The notes under the pieces were generated by a model, which did not search any database, was not told the origin of the DNA, and saw only the letters and a list, made by a program, of their open reading frames with translations. Source: Balanoglossus misakiensis (lineage: Eukaryota > Hemichordata). Taken from it: a stretch of 64,000 bases of DNA. The stretch lies in NCBI GenBank assembly GCA_040954595.2, contig CM082595.2, positions 3,472,001 to 3,536,000 of the forward strand, read 5' to 3'. Every line of letters starts with the position of its first letter. Position 1 is the first letter of the stretch. Made by a program: the position numbers and the translations under genes. This document shows, piece by piece, positions 49,101 to 61,200 of the stretch.

Positions 49101-52100
49101 ATACCATTTTTGCTGCGACTAAAGGCGACACAACGCATACACATCCCTTCGGGTTCAAACTTGTTTCATTACACATTGCAACCCAGGAGACACTCTGTTT
49201 AACACAATGACATGTTTGTGATTGGGGTCAGTCTATCTATTGGCTAACAGCCATCATCTGGACAATACACGTCCGCTGTTTAGTCAGTAACAAATACGTA
49301 ACTCCCAACTGAGCCCTGAGCCCATTTTATTCCACATGTACTCAACACAATATATTTTCAATCATTAATTCAGAGCTCCCAGTGGAAAAGAAATGAGCTG
49401 GTACTGAAGCAAAAATGAAAATGTTTTTTGGGACATCTGCCTTCCTCGGGATAGAATTTAGATTCTCTCAAAGCCAGAACATGCAGAGAGAATTGGTTGT
49501 ACTGAAGCATTTTTGTGACTTCTTCCAATTATTTTTCATTCTCATGCATTTCTCAGAGTGTACCTTGCAGCATTGAAATAATTTCCAGCAACCCAATCTG
49601 TTTCAGAAATTATTTAAATGCCTTGAATAACCAATATGAAGCAAACCTGAGTCAGGCATACATATACAATTACAGAGTAAGTACACATATATAACATCTG
49701 TTCTAATTCCTCTGAGAACATATAATAAAATTGCCATGAACCAGATCGAGTTCTTGCAGTCAAAGGTTTAGTATGACTTCAGTTAAACAAGATTTACAGC
49801 ATAGTCCCTGTGAATCAATGTCCGATCTTGCACATAAAATCACGCATCATGGGAATAAACTTGCCCACTATCGCTGAGGGACACTACATATACCATACTG
49901 GTATATTGGTCACCAAGGAACAATACACATATAACTACAATTTGATTCATTAACTTTTCAGAGATATCACACACAGCATTTGAAAATACGGGTACATTGT
50001 ATGTTCAAGTTTGCAGAAGCATATAAATCTTAAAGGGCGAGTGTCATCTGAACTGCACATGTGCAACTTTGCCTACTGTGAGTCTTTCCCTACAAAGAAG
50101 ATTGCAGATTTGTGAAAAGTGTCACGTTTAACTTCACGATACCTCATATAACGGCATGGCGAATAAACGTGCTTGAACACGAAACATGTCGGAAGTACAG
50201 GCAGTCGTTTGTGAAAAATTGGGTGCAAAAGATACAAGGGGAATGATTTCCCCAACAACTGATCCTCATAAAATAATATCATGCCTGCTGCCCAGGGCTG
50301 TCTTGAATATTTCTCTGCATGCAAAGTGTGCTTTTTCCTTCCAGGAAGTAATCTCTGCATTGCAACTTATCCGAACCATCAAAAGTGATGATGCGGCCAT
50401 TTTGTTTTTGCTTTCTAGTCACATAGCAGGGATAGAATGCTTCCTGTATTTGCTTGATTGATTGAATGGTTGTTTAGAGTGTGTTACTGACCACATCAAG
50501 CAGTAACCACAGTCACACATTTTGCTCAAACCATCAAATATACAGTCATTCTATGAACTAGGTTACGGCAATCCACAACAAGCAAGTCGTCAAATGATAT
50601 TGACACCTTGAGGGACGACTGCTACCAAGCAGCCACTAATTATGCAAGCGGACATTAAAAACTAGAAAAGTGGTTTCTAAATTACAAAACATCTGGAGTC
50701 AACCCATAGTTAATGGCAACCCCCATCTGTATGCATCAGACACTGGGTACTTATAATGCAAGCAGTCTGGTCTGTAAATCTTTGATTATGAGACAGTTAC
50801 TGCCCTGTTTATTAATCACTCATCAGCTCGTATATTGGTTTTGTAATTCTGGAAGAAGTTTCGCGAGGCTGATGAGTTCTTGTGCGGGGAATGAGCATTT
50901 CAAGAGCATTCACCCGTTCTTCAGTACGGCCATCATGCACATAATAGAGCTATATTCGCTCCAGGGCTTTCCATTACGTTTAGTGATTTTCATAACCTAG
51001 GTTATACTTAATAGATAAACCTAAAGGCATCTAGAATAATACTATATATGATAGATTATCTAGTGATGAGATTATTTTTTCTCGTTTGATAGTATGACCA
51101 AGTAGCATAATGATGGCACTGTAATTATTTGTAAGCCCCATCCAATGTTTTGTTTCACTAATTATCACTGGAGCACATACAACATTCAGCTTGACAGACT
51201 CTCAGAATCGTCTACTTTAATCATTTTCTAGCGTTTTCTGATAACAAAAATGCATGTTTTGTCTTCGTCACCGAGCATAATACTACGGTAATTCCAGCCA
51301 GATGTTCTCACTGAGTAGCAGGTGAGTTCAGAGTGGGACCTTCATCAAATAGTATTTAACACAGACGATAAATCAAATTTATCACATTAATTAAAAATAC
51401 ATTCCACACACTCCCATCTGTCAGTTTTATAAAATTTTTAAAAGACAAGATCGGAAGTTGAGTTTGCACAGGTGGTATTCGCCTCTGTTGATTATGGGAC
51501 AGTACATCGCTGGGGATCGGGGCAGATGTGTTTGCCCATGCAGAAAAGATGAAGTCGGAGCAGAGATGGCATTACCTGATGTACAAATATAGATTACCGG
51601 ACTGAAGTGATGAATCATTGACCTGAGTCACATATGGGATAGCGTTCGAATGTCCGGCCCTGTCTGATTGCAACACACTACCTACACCATTTCATAATTT
51701 TAAGCCCTTTCTCTCAGAGGTGAAAAAAATAAGTCGTGTAACGGAAGCAAAGATGTACAAATCAATACTGAATGACCTTCGGAGAACGTGTGAACTGCAT
51801 ATATGCATGACACTAGAAAGGTTCATGCATACATGTACACATTTGACACCTCTGGTCTGTTTTGTACAACTTCTGAAACAGTGCCGAGGAAACACAAAAT
51901 CACACCACGGAGAACTCCTTAATATGACGTTAATATTTCAGTACATATCACTGCATTCAAAATGAGTCATATACCAATCAATAAACCAGCATTTCCTAAC
52001 AACTATTGGACCTGCATAGAATTATACGTTTCCTCTTTTACACCATCTACCGTATACCGGTATAACAGGATTTACTCTGGATGCTGGTAATTATGTAACT

Positions 52101-54432
52101 GAAGTACATGTAATTAAAGGTCTTTAATCAGGTACATTTAATATGAGGTGAGAGAATCGACTAATGACCAGTCTCGCCCTGTGTCAGTATAATTGGCAAT
52201 GTAGATTTTGCTGCTGTTACTATCTCTCTCTCTCTCTTGTCTGTGTCAGATAAACACATTGTATGTACCATGCAAAGTTTGTATGTGTTCTACATATGGA
52301 CATAACAAAGTGCCATGCAACCAGCTGTAAACGATACAGAACTACATTGATTGGTTAATTGACCATAACAAATGACAAATTACTATTGGGGGAGCCAGAC
52401 TATAATTATAGCTGGTCATTGTGATAATCGACTGCCATGGTGAATAAACCCTGTATTTCTGATGAAGCCTGGTTGCACAATGACCATAAGGAACTCCCTG
52501 ACATGTATCAAGACCAGTTTTCAAAGGCTGTGATATTGTTCTGGCTTGGGGGATAAATGTACGAGAAAAAGTGAAATTTTGTAATTCTCTGCTTTTCCTT
52601 CTGCTTGAAATCATCTTGAAAACTCTGGACTGCACATTTATCTCACTGCTATGACATAAATCTGCAGTTAGTGTCAGTAATATGGAACACATCGTGATGT
52701 AAGTCAACTGAATATGAAATTATATGTGATGGGCAACTTGAGAATACACACACTCAAGTGAGCTGGACAACTTGCGAATTCTACATGCACATAGATTACG
52801 CGCACAGAAAAGATGAATGGGAACCTTAGAATAAGTGTTATTTTAAGTATTCTGTTTATGCGACTGTTTGCACTCTCTGTTAAAAGGTTTATTTTTCAAT
52901 TTTTGCTCCGCTGAGAGAAGTGGAAAGCGTTTTACCCGTCGCTGACAGATCAAGTGCTCCTTGACAACGAGCGATGTTTTAATAGAATTATTCTCTGACT
53001 TGCCAGGGAAGCAAAAACCATGATATAACACATCAGTCTCATTATCAACAACAAAAAACATTTTCTCTTCCTCTATGTATTGTCAAAATCAATACCCACT
53101 CACCATCTGTTCACCTGTCTCTATTTTATTGATCTCATGCAATCACTAAGCCCTCACAACTTCAACTCTTAAATAAAGCTTTGAATAACAGCCGAGCTAA
53201 ATGTTTAGGGTCAATTCCTGTTTTCTGTAACGAGGGTTAATTTTCCTTCTTCTTCTACATTCAGTATAACCATTATAGACATTACGGGCACATTAAAACA
53301 GATTGAATGAAAGTTACCACAACTGAACTTAATACTCATGGAAACTCCATTATATGGGGTAAATTAAATCAAATATTTTTTTCTTCGAAGTGGACGGCAA
53401 TGTATTGATTTCCAGTTTCTCGCAATGCAAGTACACTTTAGATTAACACATGGATGTGCCACGCCTGAGGTTAAACCTGCGAAGGTGTGATTCAATGCTT
53501 ATACAGGATGTGACTGTTAATATGCATTGTGGGTAAGTAGAATGGGGTAATGGTAACACTCTGCCCAACAGAAACAGGTCAACCTATTCATTTATATCTC
53601 TATTTATTTTATCAAAAGATTCTACGGTATAAAACTACTTTCATTCACATCTGGATATTTCACAGGATGCATAATGAACCGAATAACTTGATTGGTCCAA
53701 TTGTGTTGTATTAGCATATAGAGTCGCGGCCACCTGACAGGACATATTTCAGCGAGGGGTGAATGATTAGGTCAAAGGGATACTGTGGAAACATTTTTTA
53801 CTGCCACTAGATCTCAAGAATGTCAAGTCAGGTGGAAGGAGCGAGGTGATTATTATGTTCCCACCAGACCTGTCAGTGATTAGAGATCTAGTCCAAGTAC
53901 AAGTCTCGCACACTTGATGCATCGTACATCACTGCACAGGTGACAGCTGACTCTGATCTCCAAGTCTGTACATGGCAACAATCATAATGCATTATTCATG
54001 CATCGTTGCGATGATTTGCAAATGTGCGCATCTGACATTCATTTCACATAGTGCACATCGCAACAACCAATCAAGATGTCAAAAGAGTTTCAGTTTTCCT
54101 CTTCACATAGAATCAAACTGCATTGTGGGTAATACCTGAGGAAACACACACATGAACACGGAAAATAAACACTTTAAAATATACAATAATCGCAATTCAC
54201 GAACCCGATTCGATCAACTTTACAATCACACGCCATCGATCATGCACTAAGTTTTTTTATCCATATTCAACTTACCATGTGGCATTTCCATCTGGTCTTC
54301 ATCGAAGACAAGGCTTTTACTCCTGGGTAAGCCTCCGCTGGGGTTTCTCCTGTTGCCCACGGCAACCTGATCCGACGGTACCGATGCCAGAGGCGAGGTG
54401 ACTTGCCGGGTCATCATGTTAGTGTCCATCAT
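31112..54432 (-). CDS. PLCH: phospholipase C eta, 21 coding exons
   Basis: The 21 exons listed separately splice to 2048 codons plus stop, every junction GT/AG and in phase. PLC eta hydrolyses PIP2 at the membrane to IP3 and diacylglycerol and is unusually calcium-sensitive. Domains by residue: N-terminal leader 1-52; PH about 53-180; EF-hands about 183-315 with canonical loop [12 protein letters not shown] at 192-203; X about 330-480; acidic/basic linker about 481-690; Y about 695-820; C2 about 830-960; tail to 2048. Residues matching the PLC active site are present: His354, Asn355, Glu384, Asp386, His399, Glu433 and Arg762. The linker motif [11 protein letters not shown] and a long Ser-rich tail ending near [15 protein letters not shown] support the eta class over delta or beta. 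Whether it equates to vertebrate PLCH1 or PLCH2 is not decidable; an invertebrate probably has one pro-orthologue. An in-frame stop precedes the ATG if the first exon at 57607 is used. Confidence 0.93.
34361..34464 (-). mobile_element. TTAA-type MITE, copy 2
   Basis: Starts TTAACCCTATCACCCCC and ends GGTGAAAGG...GGGGTGAAAC. The reverse complement shares CCATTGTTTTCTATGG and GTTGGACCTCTA with the element at 22036-22129. It lies in PLCH intron 20. A more decayed relative may lie at 44207-44262. Confidence 0.65.
35062..35299 (-). CDS. PLCH: PLCH exon 20
   Basis: Basic, Ser/Thr-rich tail sequence after C2, beginning [13 protein letters not shown] and containing [16 protein letters not shown]. 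Possible phosphorylation-rich segment. Phase 0 to phase 1; donor AAAG|GTAACG. Confidence 0.87.
36450..36529 (-). CDS. PLCH: PLCH exon 19, end of C2
   Basis: Encodes [20 protein letters not shown], the last C2 strands (GYRHVxLEG is conserved in PLCs). Donor ATAGG|GTAAGT. Confidence 0.9.
36675..36821 (-). CDS. PLCH: PLCH exon 18, C2 domain
   Basis: Encodes [16 protein letters not shown] and [18 protein letters not shown]. The Asp pair in WDEDP belongs to the calcium-binding loop region of C2. Confidence 0.92.
36939..37023 (-). CDS. PLCH: PLCH exon 17, C2 domain
   Basis: Encodes [17 protein letters not shown]. The DPYVEVEI strand is a C2 hallmark. Phase 0 to phase 1. Confidence 0.92.
37212..37342 (-). 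CDS. PLCH: PLCH exon 16, start of C2
   Basis: Encodes [18 protein letters not shown], the first C2 strand. SGQQLPKP is shared with vertebrate PLC eta. Confidence 0.92.
37543..37650 (-). CDS. PLCH: PLCH exon 15, end of Y domain
   Basis: Encodes [19 protein letters not shown] and [13 protein letters not shown]. The CGYxLKP motif closes the catalytic barrel in all PLCs. Confidence 0.93.
37902..38081 (-). CDS. PLCH: PLCH exon 14, Y domain
   Basis: Encodes [20 protein letters not shown]. Arg762 in YRIDSSN corresponds to the inositol-headgroup-binding Arg of PLC delta. Phase 1 at both ends. Confidence 0.93.
38177..38525 (-). CDS. PLCH: PLCH exon 13, X-Y linker into Y
   Basis: Ser/Arg-rich linker ([20 protein letters not shown]), then [20 protein letters not shown], where the Y domain begins. 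Confidence 0.9.
38641..38727. mobile_element. decayed half of a TA-type MITE
   Basis: Contains ACTGGTTTGTATAGACTGGT and ends GACAGGTTTTACTGTA, resembling the right side of the 166-bp element at 20046-20211. No left terminal repeat was found. It lies in PLCH intron 12. Confidence 0.4.
38883..39029 (-). CDS. PLCH: PLCH exon 12, X-Y linker
   Basis: Encodes a basic, Ser-rich segment, [20 protein letters not shown] and further. The SRSKSFS start resembles the linker of vertebrate PLC eta. Phase 0 at both ends, so it could be skipped without a frameshift. Confidence 0.87.
39204..39332 (-). CDS. PLCH: PLCH exon 11, X-Y linker
   Basis: Encodes [20 protein letters not shown]. The repeat [14 protein letters not shown] reflects a repeated CTGGCCAG word in the DNA. 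Phase 0 at both ends (129 bases, skippable in frame). Confidence 0.85.
41016..41108 (-). CDS. PLCH: PLCH exon 10, acidic linker
   Basis: Encodes [20 protein letters not shown] then [11 protein letters not shown]. The [10 protein letters not shown] run is diagnostic for PLC eta. Negatively charged X-Y linkers are known to autoinhibit PLCs. Phase 0 at both ends. Confidence 0.9.
41232..41314 (-). CDS. PLCH: PLCH exon 9, end of X domain
   Basis: Encodes [20 protein letters not shown] then LKYKILIK. The LPSPxxLKxKILIK motif ends the X domain. The first codon is completed by the last G of exon 8. Confidence 0.9.
41502..41708 (-). CDS. PLCH: PLCH exon 8, X domain
   Basis: Encodes [20 protein letters not shown], with Asp386 (calcium ligand) and the second catalytic His399, and VIVSLENHC with Glu433. 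The donor GGTG|GTATCC is unusual. Confidence 0.93.
42429..42632 (-). CDS. PLCH: PLCH exon 7, X domain catalytic His
   Basis: Encodes [20 protein letters not shown]. His354 and Asn355 match the first catalytic His and calcium-ligand Asn. Ends GCRCVE, with Glu384 a calcium ligand. Confidence 0.94.
43319..43412 (-). CDS. PLCH: PLCH exon 6, EF-hand region
   Basis: Encodes [20 protein letters not shown] and GWLGID, the last EF-hand lobe before the X domain. Phase 0 to phase 1. Confidence 0.88.
43639..43818 (-). CDS. PLCH: PLCH exon 5, EF-hands
   Basis: Encodes [19 protein letters not shown], a modified second EF loop, then [20 protein letters not shown]. Phase 0 at both ends. Donor CAAAAA|GTAAGA. 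Confidence 0.9.
46200..46329 (-). CDS. PLCH: PLCH exon 4, first EF-hand
   Basis: Encodes [20 protein letters not shown]. The loop [12 protein letters not shown] has ligands at all the canonical positions, consistent with the calcium sensitivity of the eta class. Confidence 0.93.
46553..46796 (-). CDS. PLCH: PLCH exon 3, PH domain
   Basis: Encodes [32 protein letters not shown] and [17 protein letters not shown]. This is the body of the PH domain and its C-terminal helix. The donor CA|GTATCC is unusual. Confidence 0.93.
48118..48261 (-). CDS. PLCH: PLCH exon 2, start of PH domain
   Basis: Encodes [20 protein letters not shown] then [17 protein letters not shown]. The FYLD...RWxPSRK pattern is the PLC PH signature. 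Phase 1 at both ends. Confidence 0.93.
48262..54275 (-). other. PLCH intron 1-2, about 6 kb
   Basis: No coding exon was recognised in this large intron. It includes a short CT microsatellite at about 52222-52238. The minus-strand open frame at 52342-52707 lacks splice signals and family resemblance. Confidence 0.55.
54276..54432 (-). CDS. PLCH: PLCH exon 1, start codon
   Basis: The exon runs 54476-54276 after the acceptor TTTCATTTCCAG. The ATG at 54430-54432 is followed at once by a second ATG. It encodes a Ser/Arg-rich leader, [19 protein letters not shown], and ends CATG|GTAAGT. The leader is not a signal peptide. It is less conserved than the rest, so the start is less certain than the downstream frame. 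Confidence 0.75.
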
Positions 54433-54476
54433 CCTCGCCCGAAACGGGAGTAATAGTTCGACCGGAGCTAGCGACG

Positions 54477-57400
54477 CTGGAAATGAAATCGTAACGTACG
54501 GTGTGTCAGCAGCGTAATGTGAAGAGCGGGAATTTCGATGAACATTTCCGTGAGGGACCTCCTCAAAATGGCACATCAATTGTTGCTACACATTAGCAAC
54601 AAATTCACACGCTTCACAGAAAGCATCCATCTAGTTTGCATAAGAAGCTGACCAGTAAATTTGACTATACCTGTATCTCTTTTTATAGTAGATGTTAATT
54701 GGGATTATTCAAACCACAGTCTGCTAAATTTTGAACCCCAAAACAATCCACTGTCTGAGATCCCCAGCAAAGCTCTTCAATCAGAATCTCCTAGGTAAAA
54801 ATTCTCACTATATGATGCAGCAAACATTTAATAGTCTGAGCAGTGGGTCATAATGCAATTCAGAAACTCAGACAGCCAACAATAATGTATTTTGTTATTA
54901 AAATCACTACCAGTATCTCTGACTTCTCATGTGCCTGCACACTGATGCATGCTATGCTGCCTTACGGATCATTTTATTACCTCTATATAAAATAAATAAT
55001 ATATATATTATAATATATTATTCCCTATTCGTTATCAATATTTCAACAGCTATAGTTTGAAAATCAAAGATTAATAAATGTGTGTATGAACTGCCGTCCC
55101 AAGCTCTTTCTGTGGCTACATTTGTATCAAGCTGATTTTAACATCACAATGCGCTCAATTGCTAGTAATTAACAGATCTGATACATGAATCAACAGGTTG
55201 TTTCAGCAGACAATGTTTCTGATCCAACCAAAATGAAAATATAAAAAACATGCTAAAATGTTATGCGAAAAACTAATTATATAGGACACAGCAACCCCCA
55301 TGCCAGTTAACTGTGAAACATGCAGTGATGGATGTATTTTTACCAGAACACGTTTTAGCTATGAAATCTAATTGGATTCCAGATTACATGTACATGTTCA
55401 TGTTTGCACATTCTGTCAGACCTAAATATGTCTTGAAACTTATACTGTCTCACAGTAAATCTACACATAGCAAAAGAATTCTCATTATACCCATCCATAC
55501 TCCATTTAACCTAGACTTTCATGGAGTTCTCGACTGTAGACGTGTGAGTCGTTCCCTAATTAGAGTGCACTTTTGTGATTAATGCTAGTAATTTGCAGTG
55601 TCGTTCAATTGCTACTGATGGACTCACTTTGAAAACCTTGATTGTTTCGGACGGTGACACCTTTTCATCACTGCGATCGAGCGAACCATTGGCTCGCCTC
55701 ATACCCATTCATTAACGATTGACTTCCCGTGTTTGATGTGGAGAGGGAACCCTCTGGCAGATCTAGAACCCAGGGCACATTAATCCTGGTCTTTGCTGCA
55801 GAAAAAGTGTGCGTGTCACATTGTTGCTTTCCGTGCGAGGGCTAAAGCTCAGGGGAAGTGCCAGAAGTACCGGTTGCATGTTGCCATGGTGACAGGGCTC
55901 CGGGGCGGGATAAATGCTGATTTATTTTTCACAGTGACAACGGAGTGATCATGAGGGAAATGCAAACCTCCTCATGCACAATACAAATTCTGAAGTGAGT
56001 TTAAAAGACAGGTAGATACATGGATCTAGCACAGTACATCCAAGGTTCTCCCTACACTGGTCGGTGGTGGTCAGACCCAACTAGAATGCAATATTCAGAT
56101 GAAGAACACACACATGTGTCATTGCTTTATGCATTATCAGTGAGAACTGCCTTCTTGCGAAAACCCACAAGAACGACCCTGGGCCCAAGGTTATAAATCT
56201 TACATCTACTTCTGGGAAAAGCCAAACAATTTGCTATGACTAAATCATCTATATTAAAAATGAATTTTGTCCGTCTCTAACAGCTAGTGACTCTGGGTAA
56301 TTAAATTTATGATCTCAGTGTGTTTTCTCTGCAGTAGACATCAATATTAATGTATCTGGGCTTTTCTGGACAGCATAATTGCATTTGGTTATAAGCCCAG
56401 AAACAATTCATGTACCAATTTAGTATGTGGGTAATTTGCCATTGCTGGCAACATTATGCGCAAGTGTTGTACATTATCTACATTCATACTGTTGATACCT
56501 TGTAAATAATTACACTGCAAATTGAATAACCAGCTCATCATCAATTTTTGACTGAACCCTAACTGCTATCAATGGTGTGGTTGGACTTATGAACAGGTAA
56601 ATGGGGGTGACAGCATATACAATCAGATGTGTTGAATTTATATTAGTCTGTTTAATTGAATGTTAATTAGCAACACATTCACCACATAAAAATTAATTAA
56701 TTTATCCTGAATATCAAACAAACTTTTCCCCAAAATATTGTTTTTCTAATTACAGCCTGCTGTGCAGTACTGCATCTGAGAAAACAACAGCAAAGAACCA
56801 GCAAATGTAAAGATCCAGCCAACTCCACATTTGATACTCCACACTATACTTTATGCATGTACCTGTCAGCACTATTAGAAATTGATAATATCAGCTTAAA
56901 TTACGTATAAATCACGATTGAAAAACCCATTTAATCAAAAGAATCTCCTCTGGGTAAGTGTTCCTGTCTAGAATGTTTGGAGCCGATGAATAGTTGAAAA
57001 TAAACACCACGTGCATGATGAAAGCACAGAAAAATATCAGTTGTTTTTGCGTGTGGTTGATGACAGCTAAACTACCACACTCATCCACACAGAAACAATT
57101 ATGTTTATTTATAAATACTAATGATTGCTGTAGACACTTATTATTAAAGTCAATCAGATGTTGACATTTAAGATATCTTATGGTAGAATCCTAATAAAAC
57201 ACTCTCGATAAATCAAGCTTCTATTTCCTTTCTTTTTGTTATATGGCTGCTTATGATAGGGGAGAAGTGGGCATGAAATCAATGCTGATTGAGCCTTTAC
57301 ACAATCAGACAGTGAACGATGTACCAGGATGTATTACTTTGTATGGACGGCTTCAGTTTACACTGAATTAATTTACATCCAATTCTGATCAATTAAAACC

Positions 57401-57606
57401 CTTATGTATAACAGTTCAAATGTATTTTTACTATCTTATCAATTTTCTCTCATGCCATGTATATCTAAACAGGTATTTGATTCCTATGATAAGCTGCCAA
57501 TTTCCGTTTAATAAATCACATTTTCTCTGGCAGACAAGAGCCGTATGATAACAAATGCTGTAGTTGTATATGCTCACAAGCAGAGAAACCATTAGACTAG
57601 TCTTAC
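54477..57606 (-). other. PLCH 5' intron
   Basis: AT-rich, no exon seen. It separates the noncoding first exon from the first coding exon. Confidence 0.5.
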
Positions 57607-58220
57607 CTGTTTTTTATGATCAAAGTTTCCCTAACAACGGCCGCATCTCTTCACACCTTACAACGTTCTTGATCTAAGTCCAACTTGTCGTCGGGTTGCA
57701 GACGTGTGTCTCTGGTTCTGACGTGCAAGGATCTTCGCAGAAGTGTTTTTTAACTCCTTTGGAACGACGACTGATGCTGCAGCAGCGACGGTGGCTGCAA
57801 CTGCGACGGAACGATCGCAGCAGTCGAAAATCCTCCAACGGAATGCCTCCCTTGGTAACGGCCGCTGAGTGGCTGCAGCGTCGTGACTGCTTAATAATGC
57901 AGCGGATCCGGGCAGACAGACGTCCTTGGGAAAAAGGAGCGTGTAATACCTGGAGACTCTTAAGTTGAGCGTGTCCTTTGTGAGTTGCACGATGACTGGC
58001 GATCCTCAGCAGGATTTCAGGATGGTCCCCTCCGATGATAATGAAGTTTCCCTCACTGAAAACTGCGGCCTCTGGGCGCAAAAGTGGCACGTGCTAGTGT
58101 TTTCTCTCTCCGTGTTTTCTGTATCTCAGTCACCCTCCGGGCATCATCGTCGTGTTACCACGGAGATGCTCAGTTCGCCACCACGAGTGAGACGGAATCC
58201 CGGATCGTGGCACGGGAGGT
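57607..58220 (-). promoter_or_regulatory. PLCH noncoding first exon and promoter region
   Basis: A GC- and CpG-richer island in AT-rich DNA, ending in a strong donor AAACAG|GTAAGAC (57607/57606). Read into the first coding exon, this exon has in-frame TGA and TAA close to the junction, so it would be 5'UTR. The right boundary and start site are estimates. Open frames inside it (57674-58090) appear to be by-products of base composition. Confidence 0.5.
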
Positions 58221-61200
58221 GAGAGTAAAAGGGTCGTGGCGGAAGCGATAATCCGCTAATGTCGACAACTCAGGAAAGAATCAAGTTTCACGGCTGAAGC
58301 ACATGTTTTCACGATTTATTTCCGGGGCTCGTTTTATAATATCACTTTCTCTCATTCAATTTTCCACAATGATTCTCAGTGATAAAGATACAATGATACA
58401 CTCACAGTTCTCCAAAATGTGTGCGACTCAGTAAATGTTCTTTAAGCAGTATGTCTTTAAAGACTGGGTTCTGCACATGGCATGCATCAACTTATCATAA
58501 ATAATGATTTCTCTTAAATCTGAAAATCCAATTAGATGTTTTGACAATGCAGTTGCTGATGATTCAAATTTTCACTCAGCTCACTCCTCGTATCCGTGTC
58601 TCGAAATCTCCTCTTTCAGATCTAACAAGTTTTCTTGACTCCTAATTCCGCGACATACACAGTCTCGTCAAAAGGATAGTTGAAAGAAAAGCGAAATCAT
58701 GATTCTGTGCTTGTCGGGGGAAAGAAAGACACAATTCTCGTGGATGCGTGCGTTGAATGCAAGAGGGGTTCTCACTGTTGAGTCTGTTCAACCATGCGTG
58801 CAGTGGGCTTCTTCTGTAACAAGTCAGGATTTTTTTGTCTGGCTTGAAAGTAAAGATTCGCTTTTCAATGAAAGGGTACGCACAGTTCACTTGATTAGAA
58901 ACACCAACAGTTCCGACCACTGACTTTACACGACGTGCCTTAACACAGGCTGAAATCAACCGATTTTTTTTTCTCTGTCTTCAGTGAAAGAGATGTCTCG
59001 AAACAACTGGTGAAGTCGTACCTCAAAAATCAATAACTATGGCTGGTAACTTTTCACAAATGAGCGATTTACAAACCCGTCATCCAGTTATGGGATAGAC
59101 CTCTTAACCACACATCTGACTTTTGACGGTTTCACATGTCTCTATCGAAATTGTCACATACTTGATTTCTCAAAATTAGGCTTCAAGACGACTTCGAACT
59201 TGGCCTTTACACACACAATGCCAACATCAGTGAGTGTTCACATGGAATCTGTATGCAGCACATCGAAATTTTGACTTCAATCGCGCAACAACACAACACA
59301 GTATCTGTAATGGTCGTTCGCACGAAAGATTACTTTGCCCAGAGATTGCAAAGCTGAGTACTTACTTAGTTTTTGATTAACACACACATTCTGGTTTGCT
59401 CAGTAGTGATTTATCTGCATGGATAACAGGTTACTTGCTTCTTGACAAATTTCTTCTTCAGCGTAAATCCTCTCGTAAGCGAGTCTTGACCCCGGGACAG
59501 GGTCAACAATTCACATTCAGTAAAGTGGTAGCTTTCTTGAAGATCTCCTGATGTGGTATTATTTAAACATCAATTCTGGTGTAGGTGTAGTGGTGCTTCC
59601 TTGCAGGTCAAACTGTTTATTGTACACAGAACCGGGACTTGTTCGATGATAAATTATTGTAATTCCTTTTTTCGCTCAATCTAACTTCACTTCAATGATG
59701 AACACTATGATCTGTAGGTAGATAGAAAATAAACAATACCGGTAATTCAACAACGAATACATAATAATTATTTTTGGAGGTTAATTTATCGTATTGTTCA
59801 TGAAAATTTCCTGTTTTACATTATCACAGACTTGAGCACATTCAAGTGACCTGCAGTGTTCTCCCAAGAATGTCATTAAATTTCTGAATGAAGAGCCAAG
59901 CTTCTCAATCTATGAACTGACTACATGTACGTTCACATCATAGTTTCTGAACTTCAATTTCACCTTGATACCTTGTTACTACTTCTACACGACATACCAC
60001 TCTGCACTCAGCAGGGACCAATCAGTAACGAATTTAAAATCTAAAAGCTATATACACAATTGCCAAATAACCACACGCTTGATTTAATCCCCCGACTACG
60101 ATCAACCAATGAAAGTCTGCACATCCCTGGGGCAGGGGGATATGCCTGATTTGCCAACCTCAAGGTCCGTACAATTACTTTGTAAATTGGAAGGAATCGG
60201 CACATGTTGTCAAGGTATTGTATGCTGGTCACGCCATAAAAACTAGAATTTCTGTGCAACAGTACTATTCTAAAGTTGTTTATTTTTAGTCAAGTGCCAA
60301 GTTCAAGCAGGCAAATCTCCTTGGGCTTACATGTTCCATCTACATTGTGGTAATCGCACCATCTGGGCAGGACTGAAACATGAATCATTTTCGAGCACAG
60401 AAACTATCAAACCACTCTCTAACCCCACTTTCTGCAATACTTGACATCAAACTGTGCATTTCATTTTTCTCCAGACTTAAAAGCAATCCCATTAACCCTA
60501 ACTTAAGATGGTATACTGTATTACTCCCGTGTTGAATGACAGTTACATTAAGTTATAAGACTCTTTTGCACGGACAAAAATATCACCTGAAGCAAAGATG
60601 TCGTTGTCCTGTGCAGCAGGTTTAAGCTGGCATGTATCTGACACACAGAGAGTGTGTAAACGGTGAGATACATTTACATCAAACTACCAGACAGCTTTCA
60701 CAAATAAAGTAATTGCGCACAAAGGCACCATGTCTACTTCTCTGCCACACTGGGAACCTACACAACATTAACCACTCTACGTTTTGGGTTTCAGGCAAAA
60801 TTCAGTTTCAGCGGGGATCCAATCTAGTCATAAGTTAAAACAATTCAGTGTCTCCCGCTGGTCATATGGAGCTAAGGAATATACGTTTACATGTATATGT
60901 TCATGTACCATCGGAAACATTACTGGGAACTGTTTTCTCGCTACTGTTGTTCCAGAGTCAGAAAGTAAACTTTGCACTTGTTTTTTCAGGGACATGTACA
61001 AATACTGAACTGTAGTTCACACAAAACTGGTTGGTCCCATCTTATCATGGCCACCCGTACAAACAGATCTACCATTGACATGTTTCACACACAAATCCAA
61101 TCACTGTTTCTTAGTTCGAACGACAGAAACTACAAGAATTCAACAGCCTCTGACTCTTGGCATTAGTCATGTCATATATATTCCATTCCACTCACTACTT

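Noticed and set aside
57674-58090. 138-codon minus-strand open frame in the PLCH 5' region
   Set aside because: It lies in a GC-rich first-exon island. Several overlapping frames are open there, and none joins the PLCH frame without a stop, so it is best explained by base composition.
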